Shown: positions 17,825-26,812 of the stretch, in pieces
Numbering within the stretch: the first letter of the stretch is position 1
Layout of the letters: each line of letters starts with the position of its first letter
DNA from: JACDER01 sp963717765
GTDB taxonomy: Bacteria > Actinomycetota > Thermoleophilia > Gaiellales > Gaiellaceae
DNA: 64,000 bases
NCBI GenBank assembly: GCA_963717765.1
Contig: CAVQWX010000004.1
Span: 1-64,000 of the forward strand
Reading direction: 5' to 3'
Notes under the pieces: generated by a model
The model's database searches: none
What the model was told of the DNA's origin: nothing
The model's input: the letters and a program-made list of their open reading frames with translations, nothing else
Made by a program: the position numbers and the translations under genes

Positions 17825-19300
17825 ATGACCGAGATCCCCGACTTCGCCACGATCGTCCTCGTCGTAACCAGCGGCTTCGCGCTCGCCGTTCTTTCGACGA
17901 CAGTGGGCGCACGCGTTCCGGTGCCGGCGCCGGCGATCTTCCTGCTCGCGGCCGCGCTTGTCTCCGACCTGTGGCCGGGCGTGTACCAGGCGGTAGACGT
18001 CCGAACGGTGGAGCGGATCGCGGTGGTCGCCCTGGTCGTGATCCTCTTCAATGGCGGCATCGACATTGGCTGGCGGCGCTTTCGCGCCTCCGCCGGGCCG
18101 ATCCTCTCGCTGGGGATCCTGGGCACGTTCGCGACCGCTGCGCTGGCCGCCGTCATCGCCCACTACGCACTCGGGTTCGAGTGGATCCTGGCGGGGGTCG
18201 TTGGAGCTGCGATCGCGCCCACCGATCCGGCGGTCATGTTCTCCGTTCTGGGTCAACGCGAGGTGCGCGGACGCTCAGGCACGACCCTGGAAGGTGAGGC
18301 CGGCGTCAACGATCCGGCCGGAATCGCGCTCATGCTCGGCATGGTCGAGCTGGCCACGCACGCGCATGCCTCCTTCTGGGTGGTCGTGCGCGAGTTCGCG
18401 GTCGAGATGTCGATTGGGGTCGCGCTCGGTCTTGCGGGGGCACTCGTCCTGCTGCCGCTTTTTCGCCGTCTCCGCCTTCCCAGCGAGGGGCTGTACCCGG
18501 TGCTCGCGCTCGTTCTCGCTGGAGCGCTGTATGCAACGACCTCGCTCGCCCATGGATCGGGCTTTCTCGCCGTTTTCATCGCGGGCTTGTTCTTCGGCGA
18601 TGCGCGCCTTCCGTACAAGGGCGAGATCGAGCGCTTCTCCAGCTCGCTTGCGAGCCTGGCCGAGCTCGTCGTCTTCGTGGCGCTTGGCCTCACGGTCAGC
18701 ATCGGCGGGCTCTCGGGCCGCGTGTGGCTCGAGGGCATCGTGCTCGCGCTCGTTCTCGCCCTGCTCGTCCGGCCGCTGGTTGTGCTCGTGACGCTGGGTA
18801 CCGCGCGGCTGAGCTGGGCCGAGCGAGCTTTTATCACCTGGAGCGGCCTCAAGGGCGCGGTTCCGATCTTGCTCGCCGCCTTCGCCCTGCTCGCCGGCGT
18901 CGACGGCTCCCAGCACGTGTATGGCGTGGTGTTCGTCGTCGTGCTCGTCTCCGTCCTCGGGCAGGGGACGCTCGTCCCCCTGGTCGCCCGGACGCTCCAC
19001 ATCCCTATGCGCGAACGAGCCTCCCTTCCCTGGGAGCTGTCGGTCCGGCTCGGCGACGAACCGCAGCCTGCGCACGAACTCGAGGTGGGTGCGGGCTCGC
19101 GAGCCGCTGGGCGCAGGATCCGCGATCTGCCACTTGGCGAGCATGCGTGGATCACACTCGTTGTCAGGGATGGACAGCCAACCAGGCCCAGCGGATCCCT
19201 CGAGCTACAAGCGGGAGATCGCGTGATGCTCCTGGTCGAGGCCGACGACCTCGAACCACTACGGCGGCTGTTCGCCCGGGGCGCGCAGAATCGACACTGA
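17825..19300 (+). CDS. Cation/proton antiporter, NhaP2/CvrA-like with C-terminal TrkA_C domain
   Basis: The protein has 491 residues: a membrane domain of about twelve helices (residues ~10-385) of the CPA1 family, followed by a soluble TrkA_C-like domain (GSRAAGRRIRDLPLGEHAWI and LELQAGDRVMLLVEADD). Motifs include VVGAAIAPTDPAVMFSVLGQ, the conserved TDP element of this family, EGEAGVNDPAGIALMLGMVE with the paired Asn-Asp ion-site residues, and SGLKGAVPILLAAFALLAGV. It exchanges Na+ or K+ for H+ at the cytoplasmic membrane, and the TrkA_C domain probably senses a nucleotide. The gene stands alone, 139 bases after the previous gene. Confidence 0.88.
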   Translation: MTEIPDFATIVLVVTSGFALAVLSTTVGARVPVPAPAIFLLAAALVSDLWPGVYQAVDVRTVERIAVVALVVILFNGGIDIGWRRFRASAGPILSLGILGTFATAALAAVIAHYALGFEWILAGVVGAAIAPTDPAVMFSVLGQREVRGRSGTTLEGEAGVNDPAGIALMLGMVELATHAHASFWVVVREFAVEMSIGVALGLAGALVLLPLFRRLRLPSEGLYPVLALVLAGALYATTSLAHGSGFLAVFIAGLFFGDARLPYKGEIERFSSSLASLAELVVFVALGLTVSIGGLSGRVWLEGIVLALVLALLVRPLVVLVTLGTARLSWAERAFITWSGLKGAVPILLAAFALLAGVDGSQHVYGVVFVVVLVSVLGQGTLVPLVARTLHIPMRERASLPWELSVRLGDEPQPAHELEVGAGSRAAGRRIRDLPLGEHAWITLVVRDGQPTRPSGSLELQAGDRVMLLVEADDLEPLRRLFARGAQNRH

Positions 19301-19668
19301 CGAGTAAGCACTGCACTCGGCTCACTGGATACTGGCGAGTTGCGCCTGGCCCAGGCGCGAGGCCCGCGGCAGGTCACGTGCCCTGAACGTGGTGTGGGAG
19401 CGCACCGGACAGAGCCGGTCCTAGTCCCGATTGACCCACCGCAACGGGTATCGCCCGCGCACCTGGGCGACCCGCGCCGACGAGCTCCGCTGCCCAAGGT
19501 GACAGAGAAAGACAGGTGAGGAGGCCCGAGAGCTCACCGCAGCGTGAACCGTTGACGAGTTACACCTATCTAGGGGTCGCCGCTTCGCAACTCGCGGCGG
19601 CGGACGCGAGAGTAGTGGTGGCGGGAAGCTCTACCCATACCTATCTCGGCGCGCGGTGAGACCGCGGC
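19301..19668. other. Non-coding stretch between convergent genes
   Basis: About 370 bases between the antiporter and the 3' end of the delta-60 gene. No open frame with protein-like composition, no tRNA and no strong hairpin were found by eye. Confidence 0.5.
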
Positions 19669-21720
19669 TCATGCGCCGACGTCGACCCGCGCGCGGACCT
19701 GATCCGCGCGGGTGGGGTTGGAGGCGGAGGTCGCGGTCACGCGACAGGTTTCGATTGCGCCGATCACGGCCGAGCTCTGTACTCCGATCTCGAGCCTGAT
19801 CGTCCCAGACGCCTGCGGAGCGAGGTCGGCGAACTCGTAGGTCCCGGCGGCGACCTGGGATGTGATCTCGTTTGAGCCGTAGAAGTACCGGACGGAGAAG
19901 CCCGGTTCGCCCACGCAGCCGCGGAGTCGGATCGTGTCGGTGGCGGTCCCGTCGTTCTGGGCGCGGACGTAGAAGACTCTCGTCTCGCCCCTCCGCGCGG
20001 TGGTCGCGCGGGTCTGGAAGGCCCCGGTCAGGTTGTAGACGTTGTCGCCGATGTAGGCGGCGTCACCCTTGAGGCGAATCCGCCCGTCGGGCTGGAAGCC
20101 CGACGCTTGGACGGTGAAGCTCCGCGTCGCCGGGGTCGGATCGACGTTCCCCGCCGCGTCGATGGCCCGCACGCGGAAGGTGTGGGCGCCGTCCAGTGAG
20201 CAGCGCGGTCGTGTGCGGGGACGCGCAGCTCACGAAGCTGCCGCCGTCGGTAGCGCACTGGAACGTCGATCCCGCCTCGGTCGAGTGGAAGCCGAAGGTC
20301 GGGGTGGAGTCGGTCGTGGTGCCGGATGGACCGGAGTCGATGACGGTGCCGGGGGGAGTGTTGTCGGTGACGCCGTGATAGCGGGCGAGCGCGAAGCGCT
20401 CGCCGAAAGGATACCGAGCTCGGGCCGGTCGATCGTCCCGCTCGTTCCGGCCGCGACGATCCTGCCGTTGGGCTGGATCGCGACCGCAAGCGCGGCGTCG
20501 TCCTGGCCGAAGAAGTCGGTCAGGAGCTTGCCGTTACCCGAGAAGGAGCTGTCGAACGCGCCGCTCGGAGTGAACCGGGCGAGGGCGAAATCGACGTCTC
20601 CGCTGTGGGAGGACCAGCCCGCCGCGACGATCCGGCCATCGGGCTGAATGGCGACGTCCTCGGCCGAGTCGATGCCGCCAATCCCGGCCGTAAGCTTGCC
20701 GTCGCCGGCGAAGGTGGAGTCGAGCGAGCCGTCCGGGTTGTAGCGGGCGAGGGCGAAGTCGTACTCGCCGCCAACGTCACTTCGACCGGCCACGACGGGG
20801 TAGAAGCCGTCCTGGATCGCCACAGCGAACGCGTGGTCGTCGGCGCCGAGCCCGGTGGTGAGCTTGCCGTCGCCGTCGAAGGACGAATCCAGCGAGCCGT
20901 CACGGTTGTAGCGGGCGAGGGCGAGGTCGCTGTCGCCGTCGAAGTCGTCGGACTCACCTGCGAGGACGATCCGGCCGTCGGCCTGGAGCGCCACGCCGTA
21001 TGCGGTGTCGAACTCGCCGAGGCCGGCCGTTGCCCTCCCGTCGCCGTCGAAGGAGGTGTCGAGGGAGCCGTTGGGGTTGTAGCGCGCGATCGCGAAGTCC
21101 GCGTCGCGGTCGAACGGCCCGTCGTTCGCGTACTTGCTTCCCGCCACGACGATCTTGCCGTCGTCCTGGATCGTCACCGCGTACCCGTGCTCGGAGCGCC
21201 CGAAGCTGGTCACTACCTTGCCGTCGCCGGAGAAGCTGGTGTCGAGGGAGCCGTTCGGGTTGTAGCGGGCAACCGCGAAGTCCCCATCGTTCACGCCGTC
21301 GAGGTCGTCGCTTGCACCCGCGACGACGATCTTGCCGTCGTCCTGGATCGCCACCGCCTCGCCCAGGTCACGGCCGCCGAAGTCGGTGATCACCTTGCCG
21401 TCGCCCGAGAAGCCGGGGTCGGGAGAGCCGTCCGGGTTGTAGCGGGCGACGGCGAACTCGTAGGTCCCGAACACTCCGGCGGCGACGATCTTGCCGTCGT
21501 CCTGGATCGCCACACCCCTCACCGCCTCCTTCCCGGAGCCGATGTCGGTCCTCACCCGGCCGTCGAACGAGAAACCGGCATCCAGATCTCCGGCGTTCAC
21601 CGCCAGCGCCGCCGGTGCCATCAGCATGGCCGCGAGTAATGCGAGAGCGCCCGCCAGGAGAGGGATCCCAAGCGTTCGGATGATCGGCTGCCCCGCGGCC
21701 CACCGTCCGTCCGTGTTCAT
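19669..21720 (-). CDS. Secreted delta-60-repeat protein with Ig-like C-terminal part (frameshifted)
   Basis: A signal peptide (PLLAGALALLAAMLMAPAALA) is followed by eight or so ~55-residue delta-60 repeats, each with QDDGKIVVAG-type and ARYNPDGSLDTSFSGDGKV-type strands. These form a propeller-like outer-surface fold. After about residue 430 the frame shifts near 20410 and again near 20190. The C-terminal part reads Ig-like (FRVRAIDAAGNVDPTPATRS) and ends with a second beta domain (DNVYNLTGAFQTRATTARRG, VFYVRAQNDGTATDTIRLRG). The start at 21720 overlaps a ten-codon leader frame at 21717-21749 preceded by GGAGGAG, so the true start could be 21749 if one base is wrong. The function is probably surface adhesion or structure. 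Confidence 0.7.
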
Positions 21721-21749
21721 CGCACGTCCGTTTCCAGGGTGCTCGTCAT

Positions 21750-22204
21750 GGCGTCTCCTCCAGGTCGCGTGACGGTCATGTCGCCAAGCTAGGCCGCCGG
21801 AGCCGTGGCCGCATCGCCGGAATCCGCCATCTCTTGCACGGCCGCGCCTACTTAGTTTTGACTAGACGAGCTCGTGCACGCGGAGGCGCGGCCGCCGCCC
21901 GCGTGGAGACGCCGGGCGTGACGGCGGGTGCCGGCTACAAGAGGGCGTTCTCTTTCCAGTTCGGCAGTGTCGTCGGCCAGGATGGAGAGGCGCGCACGCC
22001 TCTCCATCGTCGCTCAGCCAGGACTGCTTACCTACGTCGCTTTCTCGCGGCTGGATCGGCTCACTAGACTGAGCCGCGAGGCGGAACTGACAACGCCGAC
22101 AGGGTCTGCATGTACGCGGTTCACACGGGGGGTCGAATGCACTGCAGATAGGAACGCTGTCCGAGGAGGGTCGCACTCTGGCAAGCAATCAGGCGGCGAA
22201 GAAG
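21750..22204. other. Divergent intergenic region
   Basis: About 455 bases between the divergent delta-60 gene and the phosphodiesterase gene. It contains an AT-richer patch near 21851-21866 (TACTTAGTTTTGACTAG) that could be a promoter element. GAGGAGG at 22163-22169 is the best ribosome-binding sequence for the downstream gene. No credible gene was seen. Confidence 0.45.
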
Positions 22205-23590
22205 GTGATGCTGATCGGGCTCGATTGCGTCGAGCCTTCGCTGGTCGAACGTTGGCGCGGCGACTTGCCGGTCCTTGCCGGTCTAATGGATCGTGGAGTC
22301 CGGGGGCGACTCGCATCGGTCGTCCCGCCGATCACGGTTCCTGCCTGGTCGTGCATGATGGCGAGCCGGACGCCGGGCGACCTCGGTATCTACGGCTTCC
22401 GGAACCGCGCTGACCACAGCTACGACGGGTTGTTCGTCGCGGACGGAAGGGCGGTCCAGGCACCTCGCCTTTGGGACTTGGTCGGTCGTGCGGGCGGCTC
22501 CTCGATCGTCCTGGGTGTCCCGGGCACCTACCCGCCGCGGCCCCTGCGCGGCGTCATGGTGAGCTGCTTCCTCACCCCGTCGCTGGAGAGTCAATACACG
22601 TATCCGCCCGGGCTGAGGGACGAGGTGGCCGATGTGGTCGGCGAGTACCTCTTCGACTGCGCGAACTTCCGGACAGAGGAGAAGGACGACTTGCTGCGCC
22701 AGGTGTACGAGATGACCGACCGGCGGTTCGCGCTCGCCGAGCACCTGCTGGCGACCCGGCCGTGGCAGCTCTTCGCCATGGTCGAGATGGGAACCGATCG
22801 CATCCACCACGGCTTCTGGAAGGCCATGGATCCGGAGCATCGCAAGCACATGCCTGGCGGGCCTCACCAGAACGCGATCCGTGACTACTACTGTCAGGTC
22901 GACGGTCTGATCGGAAGGCTGCTCCGCTTCGCAGACGATGATACGGTCGTCCTCATCGTCTCGGATCACGGTGCGAAGCGGCTCGACGGCGGCATCCGAA
23001 TCAACGAGTGGCTACGCCGCGAGGGTCTGCTTACGCCGCTGCGCGAGCCGGAGGGCGTGTGTCGCCTGGACGAGGTGGGAGTCGCCTGGCCTCGGACGGT
23101 CGCGTGGGGAGACGGCGGCTACTATGCGCGCGTCTTCCTCAACGTGCAGGGGCGCGAGCCGGAGGGGGTCGTGCCGCCGGAGGAATACGAAGCGACCCGC
23201 GACGACCTCGCCAGGCGCCTCGAGGCGATCCCCGACGACACGGGCCGGCCACTGGCGACTCGCGCCTACAAGCCCGAAGAGCTGTACCCCCAGGTCAACG
23301 GCGTCGCCCCGGATCTGATCGTCGTCTTCGGCGATCTTCTCTGGCGCTCGGTCGGGACTATCGGTGGCGCCGAAGGCGTGCACACGCTCGAGAACGACAC
23401 CGGCCCGGACGATGCGAACCACGCCCAGGACGGCGTCTTCATCGCCGCCGGCGCCGGTGTGCGCGCCCGCGGTCGCCTGGACGCGCACCTGCTGGACATC
23501 GCGCCGACGGTGCTGGAGCTGCTCGGTGTCGACGGCTCGCCGGAGATGCGCGGCAAGAGTCTCGCGGGTGCGTTGTCGGAGGAAGCATGA
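22205..23590 (+). CDS. Alkaline-phosphatase-superfamily phosphodiesterase/nucleotide pyrophosphatase
   Basis: The protein has about 461 residues of the type I phosphodiesterase family. The N-terminal metal-binding Asp lies in MLIGLDCVEPSLV, the Thr nucleophile region is VVPPITVPAWSCMMASRTPG, and later metal ligands are in MVEMGTDRIHHGF, LIVSDHGAKRLDGG and ENDTGPDDANHAQDG. Such enzymes hydrolyse or transfer phosphodiester groups, often on extracytoplasmic or lipid-linked glycans, but no signal peptide is visible here. The start is uncertain: GTG 22205 or, upstream, a CTG at 22178 spaced eight bases from GAGGAGG. It overlaps the next gene by ATGA, marking the beginning of a plus-strand run to 28404. 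Confidence 0.8.
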   Translation: MMLIGLDCVEPSLVERWRGDLPVLAGLMDRGVRGRLASVVPPITVPAWSCMMASRTPGDLGIYGFRNRADHSYDGLFVADGRAVQAPRLWDLVGRAGGSSIVLGVPGTYPPRPLRGVMVSCFLTPSLESQYTYPPGLRDEVADVVGEYLFDCANFRTEEKDDLLRQVYEMTDRRFALAEHLLATRPWQLFAMVEMGTDRIHHGFWKAMDPEHRKHMPGGPHQNAIRDYYCQVDGLIGRLLRFADDDTVVLIVSDHGAKRLDGGIRINEWLRREGLLTPLREPEGVCRLDEVGVAWPRTVAWGDGGYYARVFLNVQGREPEGVVPPEEYEATRDDLARRLEAIPDDTGRPLATRAYKPEELYPQVNGVAPDLIVVFGDLLWRSVGTIGGAEGVHTLENDTGPDDANHAQDGVFIAAGAGVRARGRLDAHLLDIAPTVLELLGVDGSPEMRGKSLAGALSEEA

Positions 23591-24777
23591 ACCTCGTCGT
23601 CTACGTCTCCGACGCGCTCAGGACAGACCACGTCGGCTGTTACGGCGCGCGTCACGTCCGCACGCCGACGATCGACGAGTTCGCCCGGGGCAGCGTTCGA
23701 TTCGACCAGGCGATCGCACCTGCGCCGTGGACGTGCCCGTCGACGGCCTCGATGATCACCGGTCTCTACCCCCATCGCCACCGCTACCTGCACTGGGACG
23801 TCGAGCTCGACCCGGCACTGCCGACGCTGTTCACGGTCGCGGCCGCCTACGGCTACGAGACCGGCAGCTTCGTCTTCGACGAGGACTACCTCTTCAAAGG
23901 GTTCGCCGACGCAAACGTCGTCGGCCGGAGCGAGCGAATCGACGGTGCGGTGGAATGGCTGCTCGAGCACCGCCACCGACCCTTTTGCCTGTGGTTCCAC
24001 AGCTGGGCGACCCACATGCCGTACGGCATCGACCATGCCGACCGGACAGCCTGGCTGGCTGCGAAGGAGGAGATAGTCGCCGGCATCCAGTCGGACAGCG
24101 CCTCGGCGCTCGAGGCGCTGCGCGAGCGCTACTGCCGTGCCGTCGAGCACCAGTCGGAAGTGCTGTTCGCGTCATTCCTCGAGGCCCTCGAAGACCTCGG
24201 CCTGCGCGAGCAGACGGCGATCGCCTTCGTCGCCGACCACGGTGAATCGTGGGGCGAGCGCTTCGCCGACAAGACCGCCGTCAAGGGCACGTATCACATG
24301 CACGGCGCTTCGCTCTACGACGAGATCGTCGAGGTGCCGCTGATCATCGCCGCGCCCGGCCAACTCGAGCCGGCCGTGATCTCGTCGCAGGTCAGCCTCG
24401 TCGATCTGATGCCCACTCTGTCAGAGCTCGCGGGGGCGCCGATCGACGGGCTCGACGGGCGCTCGCTGCTTCCGCTCACCGACGGGAGCGAAAGCGGCGA
24501 CCGGATCGCGCTGATCGTCGGCACCGACAAGGGGGCCGTCTCCCAGCTCGCCCTGCGGAAACCGCCCTGGAAGCTCATCCACCGACTCGACGACGGAGCG
24601 GAAGAGGCCTACCGACTGGACCTCGACCCGCGCGAGCTGCGAGACCGGCCGCAGGATGTGCCCGGAGAGCTCCGAGCGTCACTCCGCGCCGAGCTCGACT
24701 CGGTCGCTGCCACGTCACTTACCGCGGAGGAGGAGGCGATCGTCGAGAAGCGCCTCGGCGACCTCGGCTACCTGTAA
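23587..24777 (+). CDS. Sulfatase-fold enzyme with Thr nucleophile
   Basis: The protein has 396 residues; ATG 23587 overlaps the previous stop. The fold is the sulfatase branch of the alkaline phosphatase superfamily: metal-binding Asp in VVYVSDALRTDHVGCYG, and AFVADHGESWGERF with Asp-His. The active-site segment reads APWTCPSTASMITGLYP. Aligned with sulfatases (C-x-P-x-R), the formylglycine cysteine is replaced by Thr and the Arg by Thr. The enzyme is therefore unlikely to be a formylglycine sulfatase and more likely a phospho- or phosphonate-type hydrolase or transferase, as in LTA-synthase-like enzymes. It lacks a signal peptide. The partner context is the preceding phosphodiesterase and the following E1/acyltransferase genes. 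Confidence 0.75.
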   Translation: MNLVVYVSDALRTDHVGCYGARHVRTPTIDEFARGSVRFDQAIAPAPWTCPSTASMITGLYPHRHRYLHWDVELDPALPTLFTVAAAYGYETGSFVFDEDYLFKGFADANVVGRSERIDGAVEWLLEHRHRPFCLWFHSWATHMPYGIDHADRTAWLAAKEEIVAGIQSDSASALEALRERYCRAVEHQSEVLFASFLEALEDLGLREQTAIAFVADHGESWGERFADKTAVKGTYHMHGASLYDEIVEVPLIIAAPGQLEPAVISSQVSLVDLMPTLSELAGAPIDGLDGRSLLPLTDGSESGDRIALIVGTDKGAVSQLALRKPPWKLIHRLDDGAEEAYRLDLDPRELRDRPQDVPGELRASLRAELDSVAATSLTAEEEAIVEKRLGDLGYL

Positions 24778-24845
24778 GCCGGAGGCCCCGGATAGATCTC
24801 GAGGAACAGAATGATTGACTATCGGCTCCCGAAAGGCTGGCAAAC

Positions 24846-25781
24846 GTGACCCGCGTCGTGACAGGCGATCCTCGACGAGCATTCGACGCCGAGAGCGGGA
24901 TCGCTCCGTTCTACCGGCAGATGGTCCTGATCCGGCGCTTCGAAGAGCTGCTGCTCGAGCTCTTCTCGGCCGGAAAGTTGCTGGGGACAACGCACACGTA
25001 CATCGGGCAGGAGGCCAACGCAGTGGGGGTCGTCTCGCAGCTCGAGCACGGACGCGACCTCGTCTTCAGCAACCACCGGTGCCACGGCCACTATCTCGCC
25101 TTCACGGACGACGTGCTCGGCCTGCTCTGCGAGGTGATGGGCAAGCAGGGCGGCGTCTGCGGCGGGAAGGGCGGCAGCCAGCACCTCTGCAACGACGGCT
25201 TTTACTCGAACGGGGTCCTTGGGAGCACGATGCCGGTGGCAACGGGCATGGCGCTCGCCGAGCGTGAACGCGGCGGTGGCGCCGTCACCGTCGCCTTCCT
25301 GGGCGACGGCACGCTCGGCCAGGGCGTCCTCTACGAAAGCCTGAACATCGCGTCGCTCTGGCGCCTGCCGATCCTCTACGTGGTGGAGAACAACTTCTAT
25401 GCTCAGTCGACGCCGAGCCGCCTTGCGCTTGCGGGCGAGATCGAGGCGCGCGGCGCCGCTTTCGGGCTCGATACGGCGCACCTCGAAACGACCGACGTCC
25501 TCGAGGTCGAGCGCACCGCCCGAGAGATCGTCCGAGGCATACGCGAAACGGGACGGCCGTTCTTCCTCGTACTCGACACGTATCGCTTCAGTCCACACAG
25601 CAAGGGCGACGACCTACGGGATCCGGCGGAGATCGAGAAGGCGCGCACGCGAGACCCCCTGGCCGTCGCCGCAGCACGGCTCGACGTCGAGAAACGATCG
25701 GCGATCGAAGACGGATGCGTGCGCCGGCTCGCCGACGCCCTCGAAACGGCCGAGGCGGCTCCCGCCCTCGTGCCGAACTGA
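24846..25781 (+). CDS. Thiamine-diphosphate dehydrogenase E1 component, alpha subunit
   Basis: The protein has 311 residues and starts at GTG 24846 with AAAGG upstream. The ThDP-binding motif GDGTLGQGVLYESLNIASLW...ENN has the usual GDG-NN spacing. Substrate and phosphorylation-loop elements are present (FSNHRCHGHYLAF, GGKGGSQHLCNDGFYSNGV, YAQSTPSRLAL). It matches the E1 alpha of pyruvate, acetoin and branched-chain 2-oxoacid dehydrogenases, which decarboxylates a 2-oxoacid and passes the acyl group to a lipoyl arm. The gene shares its last base with the E1 beta start. No canonical E2 or E3 gene follows; instead a lipoyl-hexapeptide hybrid does. Confidence 0.88.
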   Translation: MTRVVTGDPRRAFDAESGIAPFYRQMVLIRRFEELLLELFSAGKLLGTTHTYIGQEANAVGVVSQLEHGRDLVFSNHRCHGHYLAFTDDVLGLLCEVMGKQGGVCGGKGGSQHLCNDGFYSNGVLGSTMPVATGMALAERERGGGAVTVAFLGDGTLGQGVLYESLNIASLWRLPILYVVENNFYAQSTPSRLALAGEIEARGAAFGLDTAHLETTDVLEVERTAREIVRGIRETGRPFFLVLDTYRFSPHSKGDDLRDPAEIEKARTRDPLAVAAARLDVEKRSAIEDGCVRRLADALETAEAAPALVPN

Positions 25782-26812
25782 TGGCTGTTGCGTCCGAGCA
25801 GCGCTGTGCCCGCGTCCTGAACGAGGCGCTCGTGGAGCTGTTCGAGCGGCGGGACGACGTCTACCTGCTCGGCGAGGACGTCCTCGACCCCTACGGAGGA
25901 GCCTTCAAGATCACCCAGGGGCTCAGTACTCGCTGGCCCGACCGCGTGCTCACGACACCGGTCAGCGAGGCTGCACTATTCGGGGTCGCCGCCGGCATGG
26001 CGCTCCGCGGCTACCGGCCGATCCTCGAGATCATGTTCGGCGACTTCATCGCGCTCGGCTTCGACCAGATCGTCAATGGGATCGCCAAGTTCCGGGAGAT
26101 GTACAACGACCAGGTGCGCGTACCGCTCGTCGTTCGGACCCCGATGGGCGGCGGGCGGAGCTACGGGCCGACGCACAGCCAATCCCTCGAGAAGTTGTTG
26201 CTCGGCGTCCCCGGGATCACCGTTGTCGCCGCGAACGAATGCCAGGACCTGAGAACACTGCTTCACGACGTGGTCGACGACGACGACCCGGTCTTCCTGA
26301 TCGAGCACAAGCTGCTCTACGGCCGCGCGCATCGGCGACCTGTCGACGGTCACGTCGGCGAGCTCGAATGCGCGGAGAGCGCGGGGCGGTATCCGTCGCT
26401 GACGTTCTCCGGAAACGGCTTCTCCGGGGGGGAGGCGACGATCGTCACCTACGGCGGCATGCTGCCGGTCGCGCTCGACGCCGCGGTCAACCTGATCCTC
26501 GAAGATGAGATCTTCACGGAGGTTGTCGCACTCGGACAGCTCCTGCCGATCCGACTCGAGCCGGTGCTGGAGTCGGTCGCCCGCACCGGCGCTTGCGTCA
26601 CGCTCGAGGAGGGGACGCTCGTCTCGGGCATCGGGGCCGAGCTCGCCGCGCGAATTCACGGTGAGGCGTGGAGCGAACTCCGGTCGCCCGTGCGACGCGT
26701 CGCGGCCGCAGACACGGCGATTCCGGCAGCAGGCGGTCTCGAGGCGGCAATGCTTCCGCGCGTTGCGGACGTCGTGGATGCGGTTCGAGTGGTCGGGCGC
26801 GTGAGAGGCTGA
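25781..26812 (+). CDS. Thiamine-diphosphate dehydrogenase E1 component, beta subunit
   Basis: The protein has 343 residues and starts at ATG 25781 within TGATG. The transketolase pyrimidine domain (LGEDVLDPYGGAFKITQGL, TTPVSEAALFGVAAGMALRG, EIMFGDFIALGFDQIVNGIA, MGGGRSYGPTHSQSLEKLL) is followed by a transketolase C-domain (EATIVTYGGMLPVALDAAVN, VVALGQLLPIRLEPVLESVA). With E1 alpha it forms the alpha2beta2 decarboxylase. The 2-oxoacid used cannot be read from the sequence. Its stop overlaps the probable CTG start of the hybrid acyltransferase. Confidence 0.88.
   Translation: MAVASEQRCARVLNEALVELFERRDDVYLLGEDVLDPYGGAFKITQGLSTRWPDRVLTTPVSEAALFGVAAGMALRGYRPILEIMFGDFIALGFDQIVNGIAKFREMYNDQVRVPLVVRTPMGGGRSYGPTHSQSLEKLLLGVPGITVVAANECQDLRTLLHDVVDDDDPVFLIEHKLLYGRAHRRPVDGHVGELECAESAGRYPSLTFSGNGFSGGEATIVTYGGMLPVALDAAVNLILEDEIFTEVVALGQLLPIRLEPVLESVARTGACVTLEEGTLVSGIGAELAARIHGEAWSELRSPVRRVAAADTAIPAAGGLEAAMLPRVADVVDAVRVVGRVRG

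Noticed and set aside
20605..21639. A 344-residue plus-strand frame opposite the delta-60 gene
   Set aside because: Its regular repeats (VVAGEGEV and similar) mirror the delta-60 repeats on the other strand; it is antisense periodicity, not a gene.
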